A stretch of 22,402 nt of DNA from a virus: positions 1-22,402 of IMG/VR virus record IMGVR_UViG_3300033052_000115; one strand, given 5' to 3'. The notes below the pieces were generated by a model. That model did no database searches, had not been told where the DNA came from, and worked only from the letters and a program-made list of their open reading frames with translations. The number at the start of each line of letters is the position of its first letter. Positions within the stretch are counted from its first letter, which is position 1. Position numbers and translations under genes: made by a program. Shown here in pieces: positions 16,684-21,745 of this stretch.

Positions 16684-17743
16684 GTTGGACGCCGATTCGC
16701 TTGGCCTCAAAAACGAAATTTTCACCGACAACGGTGCTGGCCGGCTGACGCTAAGCCCCGCCTCGTTAACGAACATCTTCAGCTCAACCAGTGCTGGCTT
16801 CGCTGCATACCAGGGCGTGCGATATAACGCAGCTTCTCATGCCTGGGGCGTGGGCAGTTCTGCAGGTGGCACTACCGGCATGACGCTGGATGCCAGCAGC
16901 AATCTGCTGGTGGGCGTCCCGAACGGAGCATGTCACACGCTGCGGAAACCTGTTGCCGAGGGCGGCATGATCGCGGCAATTGACAACAATACCGGCGGCT
17001 CCTATTTTTACGGGGCGCAGGGGGTTGGAGTCAACACCGCCGGAACTGCGATTCTTCTCTACAAGAACACCACGACCGGGCGCTCGATCAATGCCGCCGG
17101 CACCCTCAACGCGGCAGGTGCCGACTATGCCGAGTATATGACCAAGGCGCCAGGCTGCGGCACGCTGGCCAAGGGCCAGATTGTCGGCGTGGATGCGGAC
17201 GGTCTGCTGGTGGATACCTGGGCCGATGCCGTGTCGTTCCTCATCAAGAGCACGGACCCGTCCTATGTGGGCGGCGACGCCTGGGGCAGCGAGGAAGCGC
17301 TGGGCCGCGCGCGCCCGGTCGAGCCCGTCTTCGTCCCGCCAGAGTATGTCGGTGCTGCTCACCCGGGCGAGGATGCCGACGAGGCAGCGGTGCTCGCCTA
17401 CGAGGCCGACCAGGCCGGGCACGCGCAACTGGTCGACGCCGCGCGCGCCACCTTCGACACCATCATCATGCCAGGCTACCAGGCAGAGATGGCCGACTTC
17501 GAAGCGCTGCTCGAGCAGGCCCGCCAGCGCGTAGACCGCATCGCCTATTGCGGCCAGGTGCCGGTGAACGTGCTGAGCGCAGTACCGGGCCAGTACGTGG
17601 TGCCGGTGCAGGACGGTGACGGCATCGGTGCGCAGCTGGTGGACGACGATGCGATCACGTTCGCGCAGTACCGCCGCGCCGTCGGCGTCGTGCAGAACCT
17701 GCTGCCCGATGGTCGTGCAAACGTCCGCGTCAAACCGGTGTAG
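16670..17743 (+). CDS. tail fibre / spike with peptidase G2-like C-terminal domain
   Basis: The 357-aa product begins with a short beta region (LTLSPASLTNIFSS, GVRYNAASHAWGVGSSAGG), then reaches ADYAEYM near residue 145, a motif typical of intramolecular chaperone or peptidase_G2-type fibre endings, followed by LAKGQIVGVDADGLLV. Residues about 235-290 are a helical Ala/Glu-rich segment, and the end (FAQYRRAVGVVQNLLPDGRANVRVKPV) is compact. Such domains help trimer folding and may cleave themselves off. Bases 16690-17100 look lower in G+C than the rest, as in exchangeable fibre tips. It is the last gene before the terminator. Confidence 0.65.
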   Translation: MPQTKLDADSLGLKNEIFTDNGAGRLTLSPASLTNIFSSTSAGFAAYQGVRYNAASHAWGVGSSAGGTTGMTLDASSNLLVGVPNGACHTLRKPVAEGGMIAAIDNNTGGSYFYGAQGVGVNTAGTAILLYKNTTTGRSINAAGTLNAAGADYAEYMTKAPGCGTLAKGQIVGVDADGLLVDTWADAVSFLIKSTDPSYVGGDAWGSEEALGRARPVEPVFVPPEYVGAAHPGEDADEAAVLAYEADQAGHAQLVDAARATFDTIIMPGYQAEMADFEALLEQARQRVDRIAYCGQVPVNVLSAVPGQYVVPVQDGDGIGAQLVDDDAITFAQYRRAVGVVQNLLPDGRANVRVKPV

Positions 17744-17766
17744 GTCCGCTCCACGCTCCCCCATCC

Positions 17767-17794
17767 AGCCCGCAACAGCGGGCTTTTTCTTTCC
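17767..17794 (+). terminator. rho-independent terminator after tail genes
   Basis: AGCCCGC (17767-17773) pairs with GCGGGCT (17778-17784) around AACA and is followed by TTTTCTTT. It lies 24 bases after the fibre stop and should separate the structural transcript from the lysis genes. Confidence 0.88.
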
Positions 17795-17799
17795 TGAAA

Positions 17800-17828
17800 C
17801 AGTCTCAGCTTTCCGAGAAATGAGACAG
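17800..17828 (+). repeat. palindromic element, copy 2
   Basis: CAGTCTCA (17800-17807) and TGAGACAG (17821-17828) flank a core CTTTCCGAGAA very close to that of the copy at 2023-2053. The dyad centre is C17814 and the arms agree over GTCTCA/TGAGAC. It lies just after the terminator and before the holin gene. As in copy 1, the location at an operon boundary suggests a regulator-binding or recombination site; its function is unknown. Confidence 0.75.
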
Positions 17829-17869
17829 CAACACCCTGAAACTGTTGGCTTCGGGGAACACAAACGACT

Positions 17870-18088
17870 ATGAAAGAACAATCAATGAGCAAAATGAGCG
17901 CGCCCGAGCTGGGCAGCTATGCCGGCGGAGCTACCGCCATCGGCGCATCCCTGACGCTGACCGAGATCGGCGTCATCGTCGGCATCATCACCGCCCTGCT
18001 GACATTCGCCATCAACGCGATCTATACATACCGCAGGGATCGGCGCGAGCAGGCTGAAACCGACGCCCGGCTGGGGATCGGTAAATGA
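17870..18088 (+). CDS. holin, HP1 family-like
   Basis: The 72-aa product has the pattern GSYAGGATAIGASLTLTEIG, then a hydrophobic segment about 34-54 (VIVGIITALLTFAINAIY), then a basic tail (YRRDRREQ). This matches small phage holins of the HP1 type. It should form membrane lesions or depolarise the membrane to trigger lysis. Met codons at 17870, 17885 and 17894 are all possible starts; 17870 has GGGG 12 bases upstream and none has an ideal site. It overlaps the endolysin start (ATGA). Confidence 0.85.
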   Translation: MKEQSMSKMSAPELGSYAGGATAIGASLTLTEIGVIVGIITALLTFAINAIYTYRRDRREQAETDARLGIGK

Positions 18089-18561
18089 ACCGGCGCGCCG
18101 CTGGGCTGGCCGGTATCGTCGGCGCCGTCGCAACAGCCGCTCTCCTCGCCTTCACGCCCACCTGGGAAGGCACGAGGCTGACCACCTACCGCGACTTGGG
18201 CGGCGTACTTACCTACTGCACCGGCGCCACCGAGAACGCGGCCTGGGGCCGGACCTACACGCCGGAGCAGTGCCGCGCGCAGCTCGACCGCGACCTTGAG
18301 CGGCACGCGGCCGGCATCGCCAGATGCATCCCGATGGACCGGCTGACGGATGGCCAGCGCGTGGCCTTTGTCGATGCCGCCTACAACATCGGCGTCTCGG
18401 CCTTCTGCGGATCCAGCATGGCACGCCGGGCCCGGGCTGGCGACATGCGCGGCGCGTGCGATGCCCTGCTGATATGGGACAAGGTGGATGGTCGGCAGGT
18501 GCGCGGCCTGACGCGTCGACGCCAGGCTGAGCGCGAACTGTGCCTGCGGGGGCTGGCATGA
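18085..18561 (+). CDS. SAR-type endolysin, GH24 lysozyme
   Basis: The 158-aa product is a phage lysozyme that cuts peptidoglycan glycan strands. The catalytic triad E28-D37-T43 keeps the exact 9 and 6 spacing of T4/P21-type enzymes, within WEGTRLTTYRDLGGVLTYCTG. YNIGVSAFCGSS and the RRQAERELCLRG ending are also typical. Residues 5-24 (AAGLAGIVGAVATAALLAFT) form a weakly hydrophobic Ala/Gly-rich segment, the usual signal-anchor-release type, so export by Sec and later release from the membrane is likely. It overlaps holin and Rz by ATGA. Confidence 0.92.
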   Translation: MNRRAAGLAGIVGAVATAALLAFTPTWEGTRLTTYRDLGGVLTYCTGATENAAWGRTYTPEQCRAQLDRDLERHAAGIARCIPMDRLTDGQRVAFVDAAYNIGVSAFCGSSMARRARAGDMRGACDALLIWDKVDGRQVRGLTRRRQAERELCLRGLA

Positions 18562-19061
18562 CCGCGCTCCACCGCCTTCTGTGCACCGTCCTGGCCGTGG
18601 TGCTGTTGGTGATTGGCGCGTGGCTCGGCGTTCGCCACTACAGCGCGGCGCGATACCAGGCCGGCTGGGATGCCGCCGTGGCAGCCGGCAAGGAACAGCG
18701 TGACCGCGACGCGGCTCTGGCCCGCGAAACCGAAACGGCCCTGCGCGCGCAGCTGCACGCCAGGGACACCGATGCCCATCGAAAGGAACAGGAATATGCA
18801 ACGAACCTCGAAGCTGCTCAGCGCCGCGTGCGTGCTGGCGTTGACAGCCTGCGCTGCCCCGCAAGGCCAGTACCAGCCGGCGCCGAGGCCGGTGATCGAC
18901 CCGCTGCCGCCGGACCTGCAGTTGACGGAGAAGGATCGGCAATTGTGCCGGAGGCTGCTGCAGAGATTCTCGGCGACGCCGCGGACATTGGACGAATCAT
19001 GCGGAACTATGACCGTGTCGTCGAGAGGTTTGAAGCCTGCAGGGCGGCAAACGAAAACTGA
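18558..19061 (+). CDS. Rz: i-spanin Rz
   Basis: ATG 18558 overlaps the lysozyme stop (ATGA) and gives 167 aa; an upstream in-frame start at 18540 is less likely. The N-terminus has one membrane segment (about 7-25), followed by a long charged helix (about 35-100) that would span the periplasm, then a Pro/Ala-rich stretch and a C-terminal helix ending RNYDRVVERFEACRAANEN. It should pair with Rz1 to fuse inner and outer membranes at lysis. The 3' third is overlapped by Rz1 in the +1 frame. A decayed copy of its end lies at 20596-20765. Confidence 0.88.
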   Translation: MTALHRLLCTVLAVVLLVIGAWLGVRHYSAARYQAGWDAAVAAGKEQRDRDAALARETETALRAQLHARDTDAHRKEQEYATNLEAAQRRVRAGVDSLRCPARPVPAGAEAGDRPAAAGPAVDGEGSAIVPEAAAEILGDAADIGRIMRNYDRVVERFEACRAANEN

Positions 19062-19077
19062 TGCGACCCGCCCGTAG
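18796..19077 (+). CDS. Rz1: o-spanin Rz1, lipoprotein
   Basis: This 93-aa ORF starts inside Rz in the +1 frame and ends 16 bases beyond it, so the pair is overlapped rather than fully embedded. AGGAA precedes ATG 18796. The signal peptide ends in lipobox LTAC with C19 as the lipidated residue. A Pro-rich stretch follows (APRPVIDPLPPDL) and then a helical part with CRRLLQRF, as in o-spanins. It is expected in the outer membrane, bound to Rz. Confidence 0.88.
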   Translation: MQRTSKLLSAACVLALTACAAPQGQYQPAPRPVIDPLPPDLQLTEKDRQLCRRLLQRFSATPRTLDESCGTMTVSSRGLKPAGRQTKTDATRP

Positions 19078-19078
19078 C

Positions 19079-19513
19079 TTACGCGTCACGCATGATCTCT
19101 GGGATGCAGCGTCCTGTCCCCTGCTTGAACCATTCGTCGATGACCTTCGGCCAGCCGCGCTGCTGGCGGCTAACGTTCGAATTCATGTAGATGACCATCT
19201 CGGTACCAGATTGCACAGGGCGCAGGCGCTGGATGTAGGCCACGGTGTCGCCCGACAGCCACGTTACGATAAGCTGACCATCGCCATCGGCCGCCTCATC
19301 CCGTCTGTGGTCGCCGCCGCACTGCGTTGCGATGCTGCGTAGCTTACCCATGACCTCGTCGACTGGCTTGTCGACTGTCACGGTCAAGCTCGCCGTCGAG
19401 CGGTTGGCGATTATGTCCTTCGGAACGTCTTTGGTGAACAGGCCGGCGTTCGTGTGCCCGCTGAGTAGGAGTGCCCCGGCCATTCCAGCGAAGGTGGCAA
19501 CGTTATTCTTCAT
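19079..19513 (-). CDS. small secreted protein of unknown function
   Basis: Convergent to the spanins, one base past the Rz1 stop. I chose ATG at 19513 because MKNNVATFAGMAGALLLSGHTNAG is a clear signal peptide; the open frame upstream has no such feature. Cleavage probably follows NA at about residue 23, leaving roughly 120 aa. The mature part has SLTVTVDKPVDEVMGKLRSI, WLSGDTVAYIQRLRPV and a C-terminal CIPEI; C65 and C136 could form a disulphide. No lipobox Cys is present. The family is not recognised. It is a possible lysogenic-conversion gene set between Rz and mini-gene A. No good ribosome site is visible. Confidence 0.6.
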   Translation of the reverse strand: MKNNVATFAGMAGALLLSGHTNAGLFTKDVPKDIIANRSTASLTVTVDKPVDEVMGKLRSIATQCGGDHRRDEAADGDGQLIVTWLSGDTVAYIQRLRPVQSGTEMVIYMNSNVSRQQRGWPKVIDEWFKQGTGRCIPEIMRDA

Positions 19514-19544
19514 GAAGTAGCCCGCGGTTTGAATGGAGGAAATA

Positions 19545-19772
19545 CTAGCGGATGGAAAAGCGGTCGACAAGAAGTTTGACCGGTAGCGACAACGCTCTTG
19601 CCTCAGCATATGTGCGGCGCTGCTTGGGATGTAAAAGTACCCGGCGAGCGAGCTCGAGCGGGATGCCCAGCCGGAATAGCTCTGCCGCGCCGGCAGGGAC
19701 ACCGTGCGATCCGGCCATATTCACGGCCAGGTCGACATGGAAGGCGGTCAGGCGGTCAGTTCTTTTATGCAT
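19545..19772 (-). CDS. RTD/LTA mini-protein, paralogue A
   Basis: The 75-aa ORF belongs to a family with three members here. Residues 1-53 align without gaps to paralogues B (37 identical) and C; 27 positions are the same in all three, including RTDxLTA (4-10), D14, A16, AGA (27-29), LF (32-33), G36-x-P38, ARR (42-44), LL (46-47) and QRR (51-53). The stretch AGAAELFRLGIPLELARRVL resembles a helix-turn-helix, which is only an inference. There is no signal peptide or membrane segment. The C-terminus after residue 53 is unrelated to B and C. Conserved sequence continues upstream of the ATG to an FNR-like site. I do not recognise a named family. Confidence 0.65.
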   Translation of the reverse strand: MHKRTDRLTAFHVDLAVNMAGSHGVPAGAAELFRLGIPLELARRVLLHPKQRRTYAEARALSLPVKLLVDRFSIR

Positions 19773-19805
19773 TCAGAAAGAATAACAGGCACCCGACTAC
19801 TAGGC

Positions 19806-19820
19806 TTGAGCCAGGTCGAA
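19806..19820 (-). promoter_or_regulatory. possible FNR/CRP-type site upstream of mini-gene A
   Basis: TTGAGCCAGGTCGAA (+ strand) begins 34 bases upstream of the mini-gene A start, exactly the distance of the better-formed site before mini-gene B. The intervening 33 bases also share CATTCAG, AAGAAT and CAGGC at identical offsets. The dyad itself is weak, so this is supported mainly by comparison with B. Confidence 0.35.
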
Positions 19821-19861
19821 GTGCCTGCTGAGATGCTGGCCGCTGCAGCGGCCGGTATTGC

Positions 19862-20437
19862 TTACGACTTCCGGCGACGTGAGAAACCCAAGCCGGCCAT
19901 GGCTAAACCAATTAGGGCAATCGATCCCGGTTCAGGAATGCGGGTATTCGTACGATCGTCCGTATACCATCGCACAAACGTCATATTTGAATATGTGTCA
20001 TTTATACCAAGACCAGAGATCGATTCAATGCGGTCGGGCATTTCAACAGCATTGTGAAATGCTATCGCTTTTACCATGTCGTCTTCCAGCAGATAAGGGG
20101 TAAAGAACCAACAGTCTCCGCCGAAGTCACACCCTGGAATTAGTGGGTTGAACTCAGAACCGTAAAAAACCTGGTTCGCAAGAGCCTCAGTAGCTGCCCA
20201 TGCTGACTCATAATTTTTGAAGCGAAAACCAACGTTGTCGCATCGCACTGCGAAGCTGCAAGGGCCTGCAAGGAAGTCAACGTTGTAGCTCGTACTGTTA
20301 ACAATAATACCTTTGACTCCCGTTAATGCTCCACTTTCATAAATGTAGGTAGGAGCCGCGTTTGCGCTTGTTGCAACTAATGCAGCTGAGAAAGAGAATG
20401 CTTTAAGAAGCGTTCCATATTGACGCGCAGTCTTCAT
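19862..20437 (-). CDS. PEP-CTERM sorting-domain protein
   Basis: The 191-aa protein has an N-terminal signal peptide ending near ANA (about 27) and a classic C-terminal PEP-CTERM signal: P168-E169-P170, a hydrophobic helix about 172-186 (SIALIGLAMAGLGFS), then RRRKS. Such proteins are processed by exosortase and usually linked to exopolysaccharide or floc formation. C60, C66, C103 and C109 could form two disulphides. The body (VDFLAGPCSFAVRC, DDMVKAIAFHNAVEMP) is not a named domain I recognise. Codon use is more A+T-rich than the phage genes. It needs a host exosortase, so it looks like host-derived cargo. A sigma-54 promoter lies at the proper distance upstream. Confidence 0.9.
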   Translation of the reverse strand: MKTARQYGTLLKAFSFSAALVATSANAAPTYIYESGALTGVKGIIVNSTSYNVDFLAGPCSFAVRCDNVGFRFKNYESAWAATEALANQVFYGSEFNPLIPGCDFGGDCWFFTPYLLEDDMVKAIAFHNAVEMPDRIESISGLGINDTYSNMTFVRWYTDDRTNTRIPEPGSIALIGLAMAGLGFSRRRKS

Positions 20438-20595
20438 TTGGGATCCAATAGAGTTTGACCTTTAATAACAAGCAAACTTTGTGCCATAAAAACTATTCTT
20501 TAATAATCAAAAGGTTGTAGTTTTGATAGTTTCGTAATGTAAATTTTTACGACACTGGTAGAGCCGATAGCTGGCATCAGCAATTCGAATCCTCA
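20438..20595 (-). promoter_or_regulatory. A+T-rich promoter region of the PEP-CTERM gene
   Basis: This non-coding stretch is visibly A+T-rich. It contains the sigma-54 promoter (20471-20486), an ATCAAAA/TTTTGAT inverted repeat (20506-20527) and a second dyad TCGTAA/TTACGA (20532-20552) with an inner GTAAA/TTTAC. Relative to the predicted transcript start near 20460 the second dyad lies about 70-90 bases upstream, the usual place for an enhancer-binding protein. No ORF is seen. Confidence 0.55.
20471..20486 (-). promoter_or_regulatory. sigma-54 promoter (-24/-12)
   Basis: Read on the - strand, TGGCACAAAGTTTGCT matches TGGCACGNNNNTTGCW at every fixed position except the G. GG and GC are 12 bases apart as required. 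Transcription should start near 20460, about 23 bases before the PEP-CTERM ATG at 20437. PEP-CTERM genes are known to be driven by RpoN with the PrsK/PrsR system in some betaproteobacteria, which fits. Confidence 0.75.
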
Positions 20596-20765
20596 GGTGG
20601 ACTAACCGCAACTGCCGGAACTACAGTTTACGAATAAGGACCAGACCTGGTGCCTGAGGATACTGCAGAGATTCTCGGCGACGCCACGCACCCTCAGCGA
20701 CTTTTGCGGAACTACGGTGCGTAGTCGAGCGGTTCGAAGCCTGCCGGGCGGTGAACGCGAAATAG
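20596..20765 (+). pseudogene. decayed 3' end of a second Rz/Rz1 spanin pair
   Basis: This stretch aligns with about 18890-19061 of the intact spanins. In the Rz1 frame it reads LPELQFTNKDQTWCLR, then ILQRFSATPRTL, then FCGTT. In the Rz frame it reads TAEILGDATHPQRLLRNYG and, after a one-base deletion, VVERFEACRAVNAK followed by TAG at 20763. CTGCAGAGATTCTCGGCGAC is identical to the functional copy. The 5' part with signal peptide and membrane helix is gone, so it cannot work. It is a remnant of another, related lysis cassette. Confidence 0.85.
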
Positions 20766-20926
20766 TCGCGACGCTGGCCGGGTTGGAGCAGCACCCGCCG
20801 GGCCAGCTCGAGCGGCAGCCCCAGATCAAACAGCGCGCGGGCGCCCGCAGCGACGCCGTGCGACTCGACCAAGTTTAGCGCGAGATCAATATATACGGCG
20901 GTCAGGCGGTCAGTTCGATTGTTCAT
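20621..20926 (-). CDS. RTD/LTA mini-protein, paralogue B
   Basis: The conserved core is residues 1-53 (20768-20926), 37 of 53 identical to paralogue A without gaps: RTDRLTA, DLA, SHGV, PLELARRVLL and QRR are shared. The core ends two bases from the stop of the convergent Rz remnant; after DY the 101-aa frame simply runs antisense through that remnant, so the C-terminal half may not be native. The same SHGVxAGA to ARRVLL block suggests a helical, possibly DNA-binding fold. There is no signal peptide. It is shared with A both in coding sequence and for at least 45 bases upstream. Function unknown. Confidence 0.65.
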   Translation of the reverse strand: MNNRTDRLTAVYIDLALNLVESHGVAAGARALFDLGLPLELARRVLLQPGQRRDYFAFTARQASNRSTTHRSSAKVAEGAWRRRESLQYPQAPGLVLIRKL

Positions 20927-20959
20927 TCAGCAAGAATGGCAGGCCGCCAGCGCTCGGGT

Positions 20960-20973
20960 TTGATCTAGCTCAA
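20960..20973 (-). promoter_or_regulatory. FNR/Anr-like box upstream of mini-gene B
   Basis: TTGATCTAGCTCAA differs from the FNR-family consensus TTGAT-N4-ATCAA at one base. It is centred about 40 bases upstream of the ATG. Mini-gene A has a related sequence at the same distance, and C has a more distant TTG-containing stretch at 21278, also 34 bases upstream. Control by an oxygen-responsive regulator is inferred. Confidence 0.45.
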
Positions 20974-21031
20974 CAGTCCACATTGTCCTTGTCGGTGTCG
21001 GCGAGCTTGATTCGGTCGATATGGCAGTCGC

Positions 21032-21244
21032 CTAGGCAGTCTGAAGCTGGCCGGAAGGTGAACTCTTCTGATCCCCGTAATCTCGCCGCCGTTGACCGAC
21101 CCGAAGGAGTATCCGGCGAGCGTCTACGATCGGCATGCCCAACCGGAACAGCTCCGCGGCGCCGGCAGCAATGCCTGACGAGTCCGCAAGTCTAATTGCC
21201 ATGTCTACATGAAGGGCGGTCAAACTATCGGTTCTGATGCGCAT
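21032..21244 (-). CDS. RTD/LTA mini-protein, paralogue C
   Basis: The 70-aa ORF keeps the whole 53-residue core (21086-21244) without gaps: RTDSLTA, HVDMA, AGAAELFRLG, ARRILL and GQRR. It is the most divergent of the three. Like B, it continues with a DY and then runs antisense over the spanin remnant (SSPSGQLQTA). Its upstream region faces the + strand gene at 21310, so the two starts are divergent with about 65 bases between. Function is not recognised. Confidence 0.6.
   Translation of the reverse strand: MRIRTDSLTALHVDMAIRLADSSGIAAGAAELFRLGMPIVDARRILLRVGQRRRDYGDQKSSPSGQLQTA
21036..21063 (+). pseudogene. possible third Rz 3'-end remnant
   Basis: This 28-base stretch matches 20729-20756 (the EACRAVN part of the Rz remnant) at 21 positions without gaps. 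In the same frame it reads SEAGRKVN. It lies in the same place relative to mini-gene C as the longer remnant does to B: convergent, just past the conserved core. Alone it is too short to be certain; the matching layout supports it. Confidence 0.45.
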
Positions 21245-21309
21245 GTAAGTACAGTAGCATGCTTAGGCTGTCCGGAATTGGAAAATCGACTAAATGCTAC
21301 ACTCGGCGC

Positions 21310-21609
21310 ATGTTCGGAAAAGTGAAACGCCTGCGCAACGCGGGCAAGCGCCTCTCGGACCTCGATATCGGCCGGTCGGACTTCGTCCAGGGCGAGGTGC
21401 GCGTCTATGGCATGGCCGGTGTGATCATGGCCAGTGTCACCAACGCGGATAGCCAGGTGGGCGCGTCGCTGCTGCCGGACCTCTACCACGCACGCCTGAT
21501 CACGATGCATGGCCACGGCATGCTGCTGTACGGCGAGGAAAGGCCGCAGGGCGATGCTGGGCCGGCGTACGTGCAGGAGTGGTCAGTGATGGTCGGGGCA
21601 GGGGGCTAG
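21310..21609 (+). CDS. conserved-looking small protein, unknown function
   Basis: I chose ATG 21310 (MFGKVKRLRNAGKRL) over the upstream in-frame ATG at 21259, because the extra 17 residues are cysteine/basic and cover a likely promoter. The 99-aa protein has a basic N-terminus, then a beta-type body (DFVQGEVRVYGMAGVIMASV, ARLITMHGHGMLLYGEERP, YVQEWSVMVG). There is no signal peptide or membrane segment. High G+C and strong codon bias mark it as a real gene. TGCTACACT, an extended -10-like sequence, lies just upstream at 21295-21303, so the transcript could have almost no leader. Family not recognised. Confidence 0.6.
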   Translation: MFGKVKRLRNAGKRLSDLDIGRSDFVQGEVRVYGMAGVIMASVTNADSQVGASLLPDLYHARLITMHGHGMLLYGEERPQGDAGPAYVQEWSVMVGAGG

Positions 21610-21613
21610 AAAC

Positions 21614-21684
21614 GCTCCACAAAGCGATTCGGCACCGCATGAATGCTACGTTCTAGGCGGCCTTCTCAGCGGTTTTTGTGGAGC
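21614..21684. repeat. 10-bp inverted repeat with 51-bp spacer
   Basis: GCTCCACAAA (21614-21623) and TTTGTGGAGC (21675-21684) are perfect inverted repeats in the gap after the 21310 gene; the spacer holds no gene. It could be a long-loop transcript end between convergent genes, a small RNA, or the ends of a tiny mobile sequence. None of these is supported beyond the repeat itself. Confidence 0.5.
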
Positions 21685-21745
21685 AGCAATAGGTCAGCAA
21701 ACCGCATGGTTGAGCGATTCTATATACGGCTTCCCAAGCTTACGA

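Noticed and set aside
20558-20605. tRNA-like fragment: GGTAGAGC followed by ATTCGAATCC, as in a D-arm and T-arm of an attachment-site tRNA
   Set aside because: The T-loop flanks do not pair, the distance between the two motifs is about nine bases too short, there is no acceptor stem, and the 3' part is explained by the Rz1 remnant.
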